From Roseovarius mucosus (GTDB taxonomy: Bacteria > Pseudomonadota > Alphaproteobacteria > Rhodobacterales > Rhodobacteraceae): a stretch of DNA of 64,000 nt. The notes under the pieces were generated by a model. The model was not told the DNA's origin. It ran no database searches and saw only the letters and a program-made list of their open reading frames with translations. Positions 16,787-25,170 of this stretch are shown here, piece after piece (the first letter of the stretch is position 1; each line of letters begins with the position of its first letter). The stretch spans positions 3,237,501-3,301,500 of the forward strand of contig NZ_CP020474.1 in assembly GCF_002080415.1 (NCBI RefSeq). The letters are read 5' to 3'. The position numbers and the translations under genes are program-made.

Positions 16787-19672
16787 ATGTTGAGGAAAAA
16801 GACCAACGGGGTTGCACGCCGCCCCCAGCGGACCAGTATCCTGTCCGAGGTCGCCGGAACATCGGTGGACCGCCGCGCATTCCTGCGTGGCAGCGGTTTG
16901 GCCATCGGTGGCCTTGCCGCAATCGGTGCCATGGGGGGCACCGTGACCCGCGCCAATGCGCAGAGCGCTGCGACGGCGGCGGTTCAGACGGTCAAATCGG
17001 TCTGCACCCATTGCTCGGTCGGTTGCACGGTTGTGGCCGAGGTGCAAAATGGTGTCTGGACGGGGCAGGAACCCGGCTGGGACAGCCCGTTCAATCTGGG
17101 CGCGCATTGCGCCAAGGGTGCCGCCGTGCGCGAGCATGCCCATGGCGAGCGCCGCCTGAAATACCCGATGAAGAAAGAGGGTGGAGAGTGGAAGCGCATC
17201 AGCTGGGAGCAGGCGATCAACGAGATCGGCGACGGCATGATGAAGATCCGCGAAGAAAGCGGGCCGGATTCCGTCTATTGGCTGGGCTCTGCCAAGCACA
17301 ATAACGAACAGGCCTATCTCTTCCGCAAATTCGCCGCCTATTGGGGCACGAACAACGTCGACCATCAGGCGCGGATCTGTCACTCGACCACCGTTGCGGG
17401 CGTTGCGAATACATGGGGCTACGGCGCCATGACCAACAGCTACAACGACATCCACAATTCCAAGGCCATTTTCATCATCGGTGGCAACCCTGCCGAGGCG
17501 CATCCTGTCAGCCTGTTGCACGTGCTGAAGGCCAAGGAAGAAAACAACGCGCCGCTCATCGTCTGCGACCCGCGCTTTACCCGCACAGCGGCGCATGCTG
17601 ATGAATATGTGCGTTTCCGTCCCGGTTCGGACGTGGCGCTGGTCTGGGGTATCCTGTGGCACATCTTTGAGAATGGCTGGGAAGACAAGGAATTCATCCG
17701 CACCCGCGTCTGGGGCATGGACCAGATCAAGGACGAGGTGAACAAGTGGACCCCAGAAGAAACCGAGCGCGTTACCGGCGTGCCGGGCGAGCAGCTGCGC
17801 CGCGTGGCGCGGACGCTGGCCAATAGCCGCCCCGGTACTGTTATCTGGTGTATGGGTGGCACCCAGCACACCAACGGCAACAACAACACCCGCGCGTACT
17901 GCATCCTGCAGCTGGCGCTGGGCAACATGGGTGTGGCCGGTGGCGGCACCAACATCTTCCGCGGACATGACAACGTGCAGGGGGCCACGGACCTTGGTGT
18001 TCTGGCCGACACGCTGCCCGGCTATTACGGTCTGGCGGAAGGATCTTGGGCGCATTGGGCGCGTGTCTGGGGCGAGGATATGGATTGGCTCAAGAGCCGG
18101 TTCTCGGATGCCACCTATGCGGACACCAAGATGATGAACCTCAGCGGCATCACCGTGTCGCGGTGGATCGACGGTGTTCTCGAAGACAAGGAGAATATGG
18201 ATCAGCCCAACAATGTCCGGGCCATGGTTCTCTGGGGTCATGCGCCCAACAGCCAGACACGCGGTAAGGAAATGAAAACCGCGATGGAAAAGCTGGACAT
18301 GCTGGTTGTGGTCGATCCGTTCCCGACAGTCTCTGCTGTCATGAACGACCGTACCGATGGCGTGTATCTGCTGCCGGCTACCACGCAATTCGAGACGCGC
18401 GGCTCTGTCACCGCCTCGAACCGGTCGTTGCAGTGGCGTGACAAGATCATGGACCCGCTGTTTGAGTCCAAGGTTGACCACGAAATCCTCGCGCTGTTCG
18501 CCCAAAAGTTTGGTTTCCATGACCGGATGTTCCGCAACATCGCGATTGACGAAGCCGGAGAGCCCAACGTCGAAGACATCACCCGCGAGTTCAACAAGGG
18601 TATGTGGACGATCGGCTATACCGGCCAGAGCCCAGAGCGGCTTAAGCTGCATATGGCCAACCAGCACACCTTTGACCGCACCACGTTGCGCGCCAAGGGC
18701 GGCCCGGCCGATGGCGATTACTACGGCCTGCCCTGGCCCTGCTGGGGAACGGCCGAGATGAACCATCCCGGCACAGCCAATCTCTATGATATGTCGATAC
18801 CGGTTTCCAAAGGTGGCTTGACCTTCCGTGCCCGGTTTGGCGTAGAACGGGATGGCGACAACCTCTTGGCCGAGGGTGTCTATTCGGCAGGGTCTGAGAT
18901 TCAGGATGGGTATCCGGAATTCACCATGCAGATGCTGATGGATCTGGGCTGGGACGGCGATCTGACCGCAGACGAGCGCGCCGCAATCGACGCAGTGGGC
19001 GGACCTACGGCCAACTGGAAGACCGACCTGTCGGGCGGTATCCAGCGGGTGGCGATCAAGCACGAATGCGCGCCCTTCGGTAATGCCAAGGCGCGGGCGG
19101 TCGTGTGGACCTTCCCCGACCCAGTGCCGTTGCATCGTGAACCGCTCTACACCAACCGTCGTGATCTGGTGGCGGATTATCCGACCTATGAGGACCGCAA
19201 GGCTTGGCGTTTGCCGACCATGTATGCCTCGATCCAGCAAAAGGATTTCTCGCAAGAGTATCCGATCATCCTCACCTCTGGCCGTCTGGTCGAATATGAG
19301 GGCGGCGGCGACGAGACACGGTCAAACCCGTGGCTGGCCGAGCTTCAGCAGGATATGTTCGTCGAGATCAACCCGCGCGATGCCAATAACATCGGCGTGC
19401 GGGACGGCGCACAGGTCTGGGTTGAAGGGGCTGAAGGCGCCAAGGTCAAGGTCATGGCAATGGTGACAGAGCGGGTGGCGGAAGGCGTTGTCTTTATGCC
19501 GTTCCACTTTGGAGGCCATTTCGAGGGCAAGGACCTGAGGGGGAATTACCCCGCCGGTGCCGATCCCTATGTCTTGGGCGAGAGCACGAACACGGCTCAG
19601 ACCTATGGCTATGACTCGGTCACGCAGATGCAGGAGACCAAGGCGACTCTCTGCAAAATCATGCCAGCGTAA
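16787..19672 (+). CDS. fdhA: Formate dehydrogenase catalytic subunit (Mo/W-bis-MGD)
   Basis: A 961-residue periplasmic catalytic subunit that oxidises formate to CO2. The N-terminus has a Tat signal (DRRAFLRGSGLAIGG, cut near NAQS at 60). Ligands for the first [4Fe-4S] cluster are C73, C76, C80 and C108. The metal-binding residue is Cys198 in ARICHSTTV, with the adjacent catalytic His199; the codon is TGT, so this is a cysteine and not a selenocysteine enzyme. The C-terminal molybdopterin-dinucleotide domain includes EYPIILTSGRLVEYEGGG and VFMPFHFGG. Upstream are the chaperone and FdhX, downstream the Fe-S and cytochrome b subunits, giving a membrane-anchored, quinone-linked complex of the FDH-N/O type. 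Confidence 0.95.
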   Translation: MLRKKTNGVARRPQRTSILSEVAGTSVDRRAFLRGSGLAIGGLAAIGAMGGTVTRANAQSAATAAVQTVKSVCTHCSVGCTVVAEVQNGVWTGQEPGWDSPFNLGAHCAKGAAVREHAHGERRLKYPMKKEGGEWKRISWEQAINEIGDGMMKIREESGPDSVYWLGSAKHNNEQAYLFRKFAAYWGTNNVDHQARICHSTTVAGVANTWGYGAMTNSYNDIHNSKAIFIIGGNPAEAHPVSLLHVLKAKEENNAPLIVCDPRFTRTAAHADEYVRFRPGSDVALVWGILWHIFENGWEDKEFIRTRVWGMDQIKDEVNKWTPEETERVTGVPGEQLRRVARTLANSRPGTVIWCMGGTQHTNGNNNTRAYCILQLALGNMGVAGGGTNIFRGHDNVQGATDLGVLADTLPGYYGLAEGSWAHWARVWGEDMDWLKSRFSDATYADTKMMNLSGITVSRWIDGVLEDKENMDQPNNVRAMVLWGHAPNSQTRGKEMKTAMEKLDMLVVVDPFPTVSAVMNDRTDGVYLLPATTQFETRGSVTASNRSLQWRDKIMDPLFESKVDHEILALFAQKFGFHDRMFRNIAIDEAGEPNVEDITREFNKGMWTIGYTGQSPERLKLHMANQHTFDRTTLRAKGGPADGDYYGLPWPCWGTAEMNHPGTANLYDMSIPVSKGGLTFRARFGVERDGDNLLAEGVYSAGSEIQDGYPEFTMQMLMDLGWDGDLTADERAAIDAVGGPTANWKTDLSGGIQRVAIKHECAPFGNAKARAVVWTFPDPVPLHREPLYTNRRDLVADYPTYEDRKAWRLPTMYASIQQKDFSQEYPIILTSGRLVEYEGGGDETRSNPWLAELQQDMFVEINPRDANNIGVRDGAQVWVEGAEGAKVKVMAMVTERVAEGVVFMPFHFGGHFEGKDLRGNYPAGADPYVLGESTNTAQTYGYDSVTQMQETKATLCKIMPA

Positions 19673-19684
19673 GGAGGAAAGAGA

Positions 19685-20281
19685 ATGGCAAGAGCAAAGT
19701 TTCTCTGCGACGCCGAGCGCTGCATCGAATGCAACGCCTGTGTCACGGCCTGTAAGAACGAGCACGAGGTGCCGTGGGGGATCAACCGCCGCAAGGTGGT
19801 GACGATCAACGACGGCAGCCCCGGCGAACGCTCGATCTCGGTGGCTTGTATGCACTGTTCGGATGCGCCCTGTATGGCGGTCTGCCCGGTGGATTGCTTC
19901 TATCAGAACGAGGAGGGCATCGTGTTGCACTCCAAGGATCTGTGCATCGGCTGCGGCTATTGCTTCTATGCGTGCCCGTTCGGTGCGCCGCAATTCCCGC
20001 AGGCGGGCAATTTCGGCAGCCGGGGCAAGATGGACAAGTGCACCTTCTGCGCCGGTGGCCCGGAAGAGAACCACTCCGAGGCTGAGTTCCAGAAGTATGG
20101 GCGCAACCGGATCGCCGAGGGCAAATTGCCCATCTGCGCCGAGATGTGCTCGACCAAGGCGCTGTTGGCGGGGGATGGCGACGTCGTGTCGGCCATTTAC
20201 CGCGAACGCGTTGTGGCCCGTGGTTTCGGCTCGGGCGCTTGGGGCTGGGGTTCTGCCTACGGCCAGCAAAGCGGCGGCTGA
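19685..20281 (+). CDS. fdhB: Formate dehydrogenase iron-sulfur subunit
   Basis: A 198-residue electron-transfer subunit with four [4Fe-4S] sites: C13/16/19/23, C55/58/63/67, C87/90/93/97 and C119/122/151/155. These would carry electrons from FdhA to the cytochrome b subunit. TAAGGAGGAAAGAGA places an excellent ribosome site right after fdhA. It is shorter than E. coli FdnH (about 294 residues) and lacks the C-terminal membrane helix of that protein, ending instead in a Gly/Trp-rich tail. This short form is usual for the FDH3-type clusters of proteobacteria. Confidence 0.93.
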   Translation: MARAKFLCDAERCIECNACVTACKNEHEVPWGINRRKVVTINDGSPGERSISVACMHCSDAPCMAVCPVDCFYQNEEGIVLHSKDLCIGCGYCFYACPFGAPQFPQAGNFGSRGKMDKCTFCAGGPEENHSEAEFQKYGRNRIAEGKLPICAEMCSTKALLAGDGDVVSAIYRERVVARGFGSGAWGWGSAYGQQSGG

Positions 20282-20292
20282 AGGCGCTGATG

Positions 20293-20327
20293 CCAATGCC
20301 GGAGGTCACCGAGACCTCCGGCATTGG
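20293..20327 (+). repeat. Perfect 15-bp hairpin between fdhB and fdhC (first of three)
   Basis: Arms CCAATGCCGGAGGTC (20293-20307) and GACCTCCGGCATTGG (20313-20327) flank the five-base loop ACCGA. It starts 11 bases after the fdhB stop and has no U-run behind it. Likely effects are protection of the upstream mRNA 3' end or partial termination, lowering fdhC relative to fdhAB. Confidence 0.8.
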
Positions 20328-20339
20328 TGCGAAAGCAAT

Positions 20340-20360
20340 CGGAAACCTTAAAGGTTTCCG
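20340..20360 (+). repeat. Perfect hairpin between fdhB and fdhC (second of three)
   Basis: Arms CGGAAACCTT (20340-20349) and AAGGTTTCCG (20351-20360) meet around a single A; the working loop would be about TTAAA. It lies 12 bases after the first hairpin and three bases before the third. Confidence 0.75.
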
Positions 20361-20363
20361 GTT

Positions 20364-20384
20364 CGATTTCTTTTGAAGAAATCG
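20364..20384 (+). repeat. Perfect hairpin between fdhB and fdhC (third of three)
   Basis: Arms CGATTTCTT (20364-20372) and AAGAAATCG (20376-20384) flank the loop TTG. It ends 28 bases before the fdhC start. The AT-rich sequence differs from the local composition and, with the second hairpin, may be a copy of a dispersed intergenic repeat; other copies were not seen in this window. Confidence 0.75.
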
Positions 20385-20412
20385 TAACATCAAGACTTGG
20401 ATCGAGGACATC

Positions 20413-21624
20413 ATGCGCGCAATTCTCAGCTTGGCTTTGTGTTTTCTGCTCGCACTGCCTGCCATGGCGCAGGACACGCCAACGGCCACTGGGCCTGACC
20501 GGTCCGCCACGGGCGGGGCACAGACGCTAGACGATATTCTGGCCCGGCAGCGCGGCGAGCAGATTGACGACAGTTTCCGCCGCAACGCCACGGGCAACGC
20601 GGATGACGCGGCCGGTATGGCGGGCCAGTTAGGCACCTTGGGCGGGGCATCAGATGCCGAAGTGTGGCGTGCGCTGCGCTATGGGTTGGATGATGTGAAG
20701 GTCTCGGCCGGTGGGCCGGAGGCGCGCGTTCTCATTCAGGACGGCGGCATGACCTGGCTTGAGTTCCGCAAGGGGCCGCTGGCCACCTATGGCGCCTATC
20801 TGCTGGGGGGTACGCTGGTCCTTTTGGCGCTTTTCTACCTTGTCCGGGGCAAAATCCGGATCGACGGGGCCAAGACGGGCCGCACGGTTACCCGCTTTCA
20901 GGCGGTCGAACGCTTTGGCCATTGGTTGATGGCGGGCTCTTTCGTGGTGCTGGCGATCACCGGTCTGGTGGTTCTGTTTGGCCGAACGGTGGTGATCCCG
21001 CTGTTGGGGCATGAGGCGTTCGCGACCATCGCGGTGGCGTCAAAATGGGTGCATAACAACATCTCCTGGGCCTTTATGCTGGGTCTGGTGATGGTGTTCT
21101 TTATGTGGGTTCTGCACAATATTCCCAACCGGACGGACCTGAAATGGCTGGCCGTGGGCGGCGGGATTTTCAGCAAGGGTGTGCATCCGCCCGCCAAGAA
21201 ATTCAACGCCGGGCAAAAGATGATCTTTTGGGCGGTGATCGTGTTTGGCGCGTCGATCTCGGCCACGGGCCTGTCGCTGCTCTTTCCGTTCGAGATGCCG
21301 ATGTTTGCCAAGACCTTTGTCATGCTCAACCAGACCGGATTGCCACAAGCGGTCGGCTTTGGCGAATTGCCGGTGATGCTGGCACCGCATGAGGAAATGC
21401 AACTGGCGACGCTCTGGCATTCGATCATGGCCTTTGTTCTGACCGCGATCATTCTGGCCCATATCTACATTGGGTCGGTCGGCATGGAGGGCGCGTTTGA
21501 CGCCATGGGGTCGGGCGAGGTCGAAGAGCAATGGGCGCGCGAGCATCATGGCCTGTGGCTTAAGGAGTTGCAGGAAAAGGGCCATGCGCCTGATCCCGGC
21601 AAGGCCGCGCATCCTGCGGAATAA
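20413..21624 (+). CDS. fdhC: Formate dehydrogenase cytochrome b subunit (gamma)
   Basis: A 403-residue inner-membrane diheme cytochrome b that anchors FdhAB and passes electrons to quinone. A signal peptide (cut near AMAQ) leads a soluble segment of about 100 residues, then one hydrophobic helix near 135 and a four-helix core. Probable heme ligands are His in VERFGHWLMAGSF, KWVHNNISW, FMWVLHNIPN, LATLWHSIMAF and ILAHIYIG. The C-terminus ends HAPDPGKAAHPAE. Length is typical for the long alphaproteobacterial form. It is separated from fdhB by 131 bases holding three hairpins, so its level may be set separately. Confidence 0.93.
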   Translation: MRAILSLALCFLLALPAMAQDTPTATGPDRSATGGAQTLDDILARQRGEQIDDSFRRNATGNADDAAGMAGQLGTLGGASDAEVWRALRYGLDDVKVSAGGPEARVLIQDGGMTWLEFRKGPLATYGAYLLGGTLVLLALFYLVRGKIRIDGAKTGRTVTRFQAVERFGHWLMAGSFVVLAITGLVVLFGRTVVIPLLGHEAFATIAVASKWVHNNISWAFMLGLVMVFFMWVLHNIPNRTDLKWLAVGGGIFSKGVHPPAKKFNAGQKMIFWAVIVFGASISATGLSLLFPFEMPMFAKTFVMLNQTGLPQAVGFGELPVMLAPHEEMQLATLWHSIMAFVLTAIILAHIYIGSVGMEGAFDAMGSGEVEEQWAREHHGLWLKELQEKGHAPDPGKAAHPAE

Positions 21625-21626
21625 CC

Positions 21627-22937
21627 ATGGGGGCGCGTGCCTTTGGTCTCTGGCTGTGGGCGCTGGCGGGGGCAAGCCCTCTGGCAGCGCAAGAGTTCAC
21701 CACGCTCAAAGGGCATGGCGGGCCGGTCATGGGGCTGAGCGTGCTGCCTGAGAGTGGCGAGGTCGTGTCGGTTAGTTTCGACAATTCCGTGGGCCTCTGG
21801 GAGGGACGCACCCCGCGCTGGTTCGAAGGTCACGCGGCGGCGGTGGTTGCGGTTGCGGCACTGGAGGATGGGCGGCTTGTGTCGGGGGGCGATGACTTTA
21901 CGCTGATCGTCTGGGATAGGGAAACCGGAGAGGGCACCCGGCACGTTGGCCACAAAGGCAAGGTTGCGGCGCTGGATGTGTCGCCGGATGGGGCGTGGAT
22001 TGCCTCGGCGAGTTGGGACGGCTCGATTGGGATTTGGCCGGTGGCGGGGGGGGCTGCGCGCTTTCTGACGGGGCATGATGCGGCGGTCAGCGATGTGGCA
22101 TTCAGCAGCGATGGGTCGCTTTTGTATTCCTCGTCTGCGGATGGGTCATTGCAGGAATGGCGCTGGCAAGAGGTGGATGCCCCGCCGCGCGAACTGCTGA
22201 ATCAGGGGTTTGGGATCAATAAGATCGTGTTGGGGCCTCAGGATGCGTGGCTGGCCTATGGCGCGGTTGACGGGGCCACGCGGGTGATCGACCCGGCAAG
22301 CGGTGAGCAGATCGCGGATTTCACGCTGGAGCGTCGCCCGGTGCTGTCTATGGCCCATCACGCCGCGACAGCGCAATTGGCGGCGGGGGATGGGCAGGGC
22401 TATATCATGGTGATCGACACGAATGCCTGGCAGATCGCCCGCGATTTTCAGGCCATGGCGCGCGGTCCGGTCTGGGCGTTGGATTTTTCGCCCGACGGGC
22501 GTATGATCTATGCGGGTGGGCTGAGCGAGGTCGTCTATGGCTGGCCGGTCGAGATGCTGGGCGCGTATGACCCGGCGGGCGAGACGGATCACAGTTTTTT
22601 GCGCGCGCCCGAGGAGATGGAAAATGGCGAGCGGCAATTCATGCGCAAATGCTCGATCTGCCATGCTCTGACGCCGCCGCCTTCGCGCAAGGCGGGGCCG
22701 ACGCTCTATGGTCTTTTTGGGCGTCAGGCGGGGACAGTGCCGGGCTATGCCTATTCCGATATCCTCGATGGGGCTGGGATCGTCTGGAATGACACAACGA
22801 TTGATGCGCTCTTCGACCTTGGACCGGATCACTATATCCCCGGCTCCAAGATGCCAATGCAACGGATCACAGCGGCTGAGGACCGGCAGGATATGATTGA
22901 CTATCTTCGCCGTGCCACCGCAACAGAAGGGAACTGA
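21627..22937 (+). CDS. Exported WD40-repeat protein fused to cytochrome c
   Basis: A 436-residue periplasmic protein that starts two bases after fdhC. After a signal peptide (cut near LAAQ, 19-22) come WD40 blades, recognisable by repeated GH...SPDG...W/IW units (TLKGHGGPV, WFEGHAAAV, HVGHKGKVAALDVSPDG, FLTGHDAAVSDVAFSSDG, and VWALDFSPDGRMIYAGG). Together they can form one seven-bladed propeller. Residues 330-430 are a class I cytochrome c: CSICH at 342-346 and axial Met409 in GSKMPMQ. It could take electrons from, or shield, the formate dehydrogenase complex. The heme and propeller are clear; the partner is inferred from position. Confidence 0.85.
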   Translation: MGARAFGLWLWALAGASPLAAQEFTTLKGHGGPVMGLSVLPESGEVVSVSFDNSVGLWEGRTPRWFEGHAAAVVAVAALEDGRLVSGGDDFTLIVWDRETGEGTRHVGHKGKVAALDVSPDGAWIASASWDGSIGIWPVAGGAARFLTGHDAAVSDVAFSSDGSLLYSSSADGSLQEWRWQEVDAPPRELLNQGFGINKIVLGPQDAWLAYGAVDGATRVIDPASGEQIADFTLERRPVLSMAHHAATAQLAAGDGQGYIMVIDTNAWQIARDFQAMARGPVWALDFSPDGRMIYAGGLSEVVYGWPVEMLGAYDPAGETDHSFLRAPEEMENGERQFMRKCSICHALTPPPSRKAGPTLYGLFGRQAGTVPGYAYSDILDGAGIVWNDTTIDALFDLGPDHYIPGSKMPMQRITAAEDRQDMIDYLRRATATEGN

Positions 22938-22941
22938 GAGA

Positions 22942-23079
22942 ATGAAAGCGATGATTGCGGCCTTTATCGCCTGCGCGGTGATCTCCGCCGCCGCCCCCAC
23001 CGTGCTGCACGAGTTGGGCTATACGTCTGAGGCCAAGCGCGCGGGTGATGCTGTCCGGTTGGGTGACGCGGCCGAATGA
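22942..23079 (+). CDS. Small membrane or exported protein
   Basis: A 45-residue protein: MKAMIAAFIACAVISAAAPTVLHELG forms one signal-like hydrophobic segment, followed by a short polar tail (SEAKRAGDAVRLGDAAE). GAGAG lies just before the ATG. It fits between the WD40-cytochrome gene (4-base gap) and the regulator gene (ATGA overlap), and that packing is the main reason to accept it as real. No family is recognised. Confidence 0.65.
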   Translation: MKAMIAAFIACAVISAAAPTVLHELGYTSEAKRAGDAVRLGDAAE

Positions 23080-24437
23080 CGCCGCATCCCGCGCCCGAAG
23101 AAACAGCGGAGGATTATGGCCAGAACCTTGCGCATGCGTCGGTATTGATTATCGACGACGAGCCGGGAATGCGTAATTTCCTTATCAAGACGCTGGGGGC
23201 GCGGTGCCGTCACGTGGAGCAGGCGCGCACCTGTGCAGAGGGGGCGATGATTCTTGATCAGATGCATTTCGATCTGGTCATTCTCGACAACATCATGCCC
23301 GGCAAGACCGGCCTTGACTGGCTGGAGGAGCAGCGGCGGGTCGGGTTATTTGCCGATACGATCCTGATCACCGCCTACGCGGATCTTGATACGGCGATCA
23401 AGGCGCTGCGGGCGGGTGTCACGGATTTCGTGCTCAAGCCGTTTCGCGCCAACCAGATCCTGAATTCGGTCGCGCGTGCGCTGGACCGCAAATATCTGGC
23501 GCGGGAGAATTACCTGTTGCGGCACGAATTGTCGGCGGGCGGGCAGGCGGCGCGCGGTCGGCTGCTGGGGCATTCGCCCGCGATTCAAAGCGTGCGGGCG
23601 ATGCTGGGCAAGCTGGCCCCTGCGCCCACCTCGGTTCTTTTCACCGGGGCAAGCGGGACCGGCAAAGAGATTGCGGCGCGTACCCTGCACGGGCTATCGA
23701 ACAGGGCGGAGAAGCCCTTTGTCGCGGTTAATTGTGCCGCGATTTCGGCGGATCGGATTGCCGAGGAATTGTTTGGCGTGGTCGAGGATGGCCGCGCGCG
23801 CAAGGATGGTCTGCTGCTGCATGCGGATGGCGGCACGCTCTTGCTGGATGAAGTGGCGCAATTGCCCGAACATGTGCAGGCGGCGCTGCTGCGCGTGCTG
23901 GAGGACAAGCGTATTCGACCCATCGGGTCTGAACGGGAAATCCCGCTTAATCTGCGGTTCCTGTTTGCCACCAATGCCGATTTGAAGGCGGCGGTGAACG
24001 CCGGGCGGTTCCGGGCGGATCTGTTTCACCGGATCAATATCGTCAACGTGGAAATGCCCAGCCTCAAGGAGCGTCAGGAGGATATCGTTGAACTGGCGGC
24101 GCTCTTTATGAGCGAATTTTCGGGGGCGTTGGGGATGCCCGCGCTTGATCTTGATGCCGATGTCCTGCTCAAGCTGAGCCGCTATGACTGGCCCGGCAAT
24201 GTGCGGGAATTGCGCAATCTCATCGAGCGGTCAGTGATCCTTGGGGCCTTTCCCGAGGAATTCGCGGGCTCTGGCCGGGGCGGCGGCGAGCAGGCCCTCG
24301 AGACGCTGGAATATGTCGAGCAGCGTCACATCATGGCGGTGCTCGATGCTTGCGGCGGCAACCGGGCCGAGGCGGCGCGACGTTTGGGCGTAGCGCGCAA
24401 GACGATTGACCGCAAATGCGCGGCTTGGGGTGTCTGA
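23076..24437 (+). CDS. NtrC-type response regulator lacking the GAFTGA loop
   Basis: A 453-residue regulator with three domains. The receiver (20-140) has the acidic pair DD 27-28, phospho-acceptor Asp71 in VILDNIMPG and Lys121 in VLKPF. The AAA+ domain has Walker A GASGTGKE at 191-198, Walker B LLLDEV at 254-259, and RFRADLFHRIN. A Fis-type helix-turn-helix ends the protein (NRAEAARRLGVARKTIDRK). The GAFTGA segment that touches sigma-54 is missing: where it should follow EELFG the sequence reads VVEDGRARKDGLL. It probably acts with sigma-70 RNA polymerase, as Rhodobacter NtrC does. It ends the formate dehydrogenase operon and may control it. No histidine kinase is present in the window. Confidence 0.9.
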   Translation: MTPHPAPEETAEDYGQNLAHASVLIIDDEPGMRNFLIKTLGARCRHVEQARTCAEGAMILDQMHFDLVILDNIMPGKTGLDWLEEQRRVGLFADTILITAYADLDTAIKALRAGVTDFVLKPFRANQILNSVARALDRKYLARENYLLRHELSAGGQAARGRLLGHSPAIQSVRAMLGKLAPAPTSVLFTGASGTGKEIAARTLHGLSNRAEKPFVAVNCAAISADRIAEELFGVVEDGRARKDGLLLHADGGTLLLDEVAQLPEHVQAALLRVLEDKRIRPIGSEREIPLNLRFLFATNADLKAAVNAGRFRADLFHRINIVNVEMPSLKERQEDIVELAALFMSEFSGALGMPALDLDADVLLKLSRYDWPGNVRELRNLIERSVILGAFPEEFAGSGRGGGEQALETLEYVEQRHIMAVLDACGGNRAEAARRLGVARKTIDRKCAAWGV

Positions 24438-24441
24438 GGGG

Positions 24442-25170
24442 CTATTTTGGCGCGCGCGCGGCCATGACATCGCGGCCAAGGGTCAGCGTATAGGCCTCTA
24501 GCTCGGTCAGGGCGGTTTGCGCGGCCTCGGCGTCTGAACAGGCCAGCGCATCGGCGATGCGGGTGTGAAGGCCCACGATGGCCTCGCGCGAGCGGGCGGT
24601 AAAGGTGATCATATTCATCAGGGGCTGCATCGCCTCGACCGCGCCGGCGAGTTGATAGCTGAGCACCGGGTTGCCCGCACTGTCCACAAGCGCGCGGTGA
24701 AACGCCACGTCAGAGGCGCAAAAGCTTTCATCGGTCAGCCCCGGCTGTCCCTGCCGGTGAATCTCTGCGCGCATGGTGGCGAGCGTGTCGGGCGTGCGGC
24801 GCTGGGCCGCCAAGGGCGTGCAGGCGCGTTCCAAGGCATAGCGCGCCTCGCAGGCGGTATCAAAGCTGATACTGTTCATGCTGAGGAGCAGCGTGGCGGT
24901 GGTGATCTGCTGGCCATAGGCCTCGGGATAGCTGAGGCGGTTGACGAAGGCGCCGCCAAAGGCCCCGCGCTGGGTGCGAATGAGCGATTGCGCGGCCAGC
25001 CGTTTCAGCGCCTCGCGCACCGTGGGGCGCGACACGGCGAAGTGATCGGCAAGCTCTGCCTCGGAGGGCAGGCGTTCATCAACGATGAGCTGACCCGAGA
25101 CGATCGCATCGCGGATCGCCTCGGCTATTTGGGCCGAAAGGTCGGCTTTGTTATCCGGATCAATTTTCAT
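24442..25170 (-). CDS. GntR/FadR-family transcriptional regulator, candidate DMSP-responsive regulator
   Basis: A 242-residue regulator. The N-terminal winged helix (10-75) has the GntR signature LPSEAELADHFAVSRPTVREALKRLAAQSLI; the rest is an all-helical FCD domain, with the metal-ligand type His and Asp in SDVAFHRALV and a His in VGLHTRIADAL. The gene has no Shine-Dalgarno sequence; a near-perfect palindrome abuts the start codon, so it may be leaderless and self-repressed. It is divergent from a five-gene unit ending in dmdA-acuI. In Ruegeria pomeroyi a GntR gene lies next to dmdA and has been called dmdR, so this is a candidate counterpart. Confidence 0.88.
   Translation of the reverse strand: MKIDPDNKADLSAQIAEAIRDAIVSGQLIVDERLPSEAELADHFAVSRPTVREALKRLAAQSLIRTQRGAFGGAFVNRLSYPEAYGQQITTATLLLSMNSISFDTACEARYALERACTPLAAQRRTPDTLATMRAEIHRQGQPGLTDESFCASDVAFHRALVDSAGNPVLSYQLAGAVEAMQPLMNMITFTARSREAIVGLHTRIADALACSDAEAAQTALTELEAYTLTLGRDVMAARAPK

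Noticed and set aside
17370..17385. Possible selenocysteine site in fdhA
   Set aside because: The metal-ligand codon is TGT, not TGA, so no SECIS element is needed.
16685..19255. 856-codon open frame on the minus strand
   Set aside because: It is entirely antisense to fdhA, whose motifs and codon pattern are clear; long antisense frames are common in GC-rich genes.
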